DNA of 6,937 bases from J088 sp003695505 [NCBI: Candidatus Dadabacteria bacterium] (GTDB taxonomy: Bacteria; J088). Numbering within the stretch: position 1 is the stretch's first letter; each line of letters begins with the position of its first letter. The stretch is taken from positions 1-6,937 of the forward strand of contig RFIY01000229.1 in the NCBI GenBank assembly GCA_003695505.1. The letters are read 5' to 3'. Both the position numbers and the translations under genes were made by a program. Under the pieces are notes generated by a model that saw only the letters and a program-made list of their open reading frames with translations, did not search any database and was not told where the DNA came from. Positions 6,705 through 6,937 of this stretch are shown here, piece by piece.

Positions 6705-6937
6705 ATGAAGCTCCGTTCCGGGAACGGGCTCGCGGCGGCGAGCTTTCTGCTTTTTGCGTTTCTGCTGGTCTTCACCGGCGGCACGGCACCCGTGCGCGCC
6801 GAAAGCACCGACTTTGACCGCCTCGAACCGGTACCATGGGCCCAGCGTGGCATCCAGATGGAGGATGTCGATCCGCTGCCGGCGCTGTTCTCGGTCGGCG
6901 GCTGGACACAAATCGAAAAGTCGCCGGTCGTTCTGTC
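6705..6937 (+). CDS. Secreted protein, 3'-truncated by window edge; N-terminal paralogue of the upstream OmpA-family protein
   Basis: Seventy-seven codons from an ATG run open off the right edge. The product starts MKLRSGNGL, then a long hydrophobic core (ASFLLFAFLLVF, residues 12-23) and a signal-peptidase site after residue 32 (VRA before ES). The mature start STDFDRLEP and the later PALFSVGGWTQIEKSP align without a gap to STDFELFDP and PSFFTVGAYNQFEQNP of the protein encoded at 4602-6650. I count 13 identities in 41 positions, many other positions are conservative, and the two blocks are spaced identically. It is therefore most likely a second beta-barrel/OmpA-type protein, although the barrel and any OmpA domain lie outside the window. 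It follows the previous gene by 54 bases on the same strand, probably in the same operon. The ATG was chosen because it gives an intact signal peptide. Confidence 0.85.
   Translation, partial: MKLRSGNGLAAASFLLFAFLLVFTGGTAPVRAESTDFDRLEPVPWAQRGIQMEDVDPLPALFSVGGWTQIEKSPVVL

Noticed and set aside
4539-6911. 790-codon open frame on the minus strand
   Set aside because: It lies opposite the OmpA-family gene, whose product has a signal peptide and clear OmpA motifs. The antisense product is Arg/His/Pro-rich with no recognisable domain, as expected for a shadow frame in GC-rich DNA.

Overview
The window is a dense, one-strand (+) stretch of GC-rich bacterial DNA (clearly above 60% G+C by eye). It holds one very large surface-protein gene cut by the left edge, a complete OmpA-family outer-membrane protein gene, and the beginning of a third gene cut by the right edge. 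Two signal peptides, an OmpA-type peptidoglycan-binding domain and a C-terminal Cys/hydrophobic/Arg-rich sorting tail all point to a diderm (Gram-negative) bacterium. High-GC Gammaproteobacteria or Myxococcota are the most natural homes for this tail type, but the sequence alone does not decide between them.

Layout. (1) Positions 3-4595: the C-terminal 1,530 codons of a modular surface protein. In order it has the tail of one Calx-beta domain and one full Calx-beta domain, four PKD/Ig-like domains each with a Cys pair, five fibronectin-III-like domains, and about 410 residues of Asp-rich thrombospondin-type-3-like calcium-binding repeats. The last part is organised as eight cysteine-bearing super-repeats, mostly 48-49 residues apart. 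A tail of Gly-run, single Cys, Leu-rich helix and Arg cluster ends the protein. (2) Positions 4602-6650, six bases downstream: a 682-residue protein with a signal peptide, a probable beta-barrel, two to three carboxypeptidase-regulatory/Ig-like beta-sandwich segments and a C-terminal OmpA domain with both peptidoglycan-contact residues. (3) Positions 6705-6937: the first 77 codons of a third secreted protein. Its mature N-terminus aligns without gaps to that of gene 2, so it is a tandem paralogue.

How they may work together (inference): the big protein would be exported, cut or lipidated at its C-terminal cysteine and held on the cell surface, with the Ca-binding repeats as a rigid stalk and the Ig/Fn3/Calx-beta domains facing outwards. 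The OmpA-barrel proteins would be outer-membrane partners that also grip peptidoglycan. This resembles in design, though not in the visible domains, the TraA (MYXO-CTERM surface receptor) / TraB (OmpA-domain outer-membrane protein) pair of myxobacterial outer-membrane exchange. No tRNA, rRNA, CRISPR array, insertion sequence or strong terminator was seen. No stretch over 300 bases lacks a gene; the only gaps are 6 and 54 bases.
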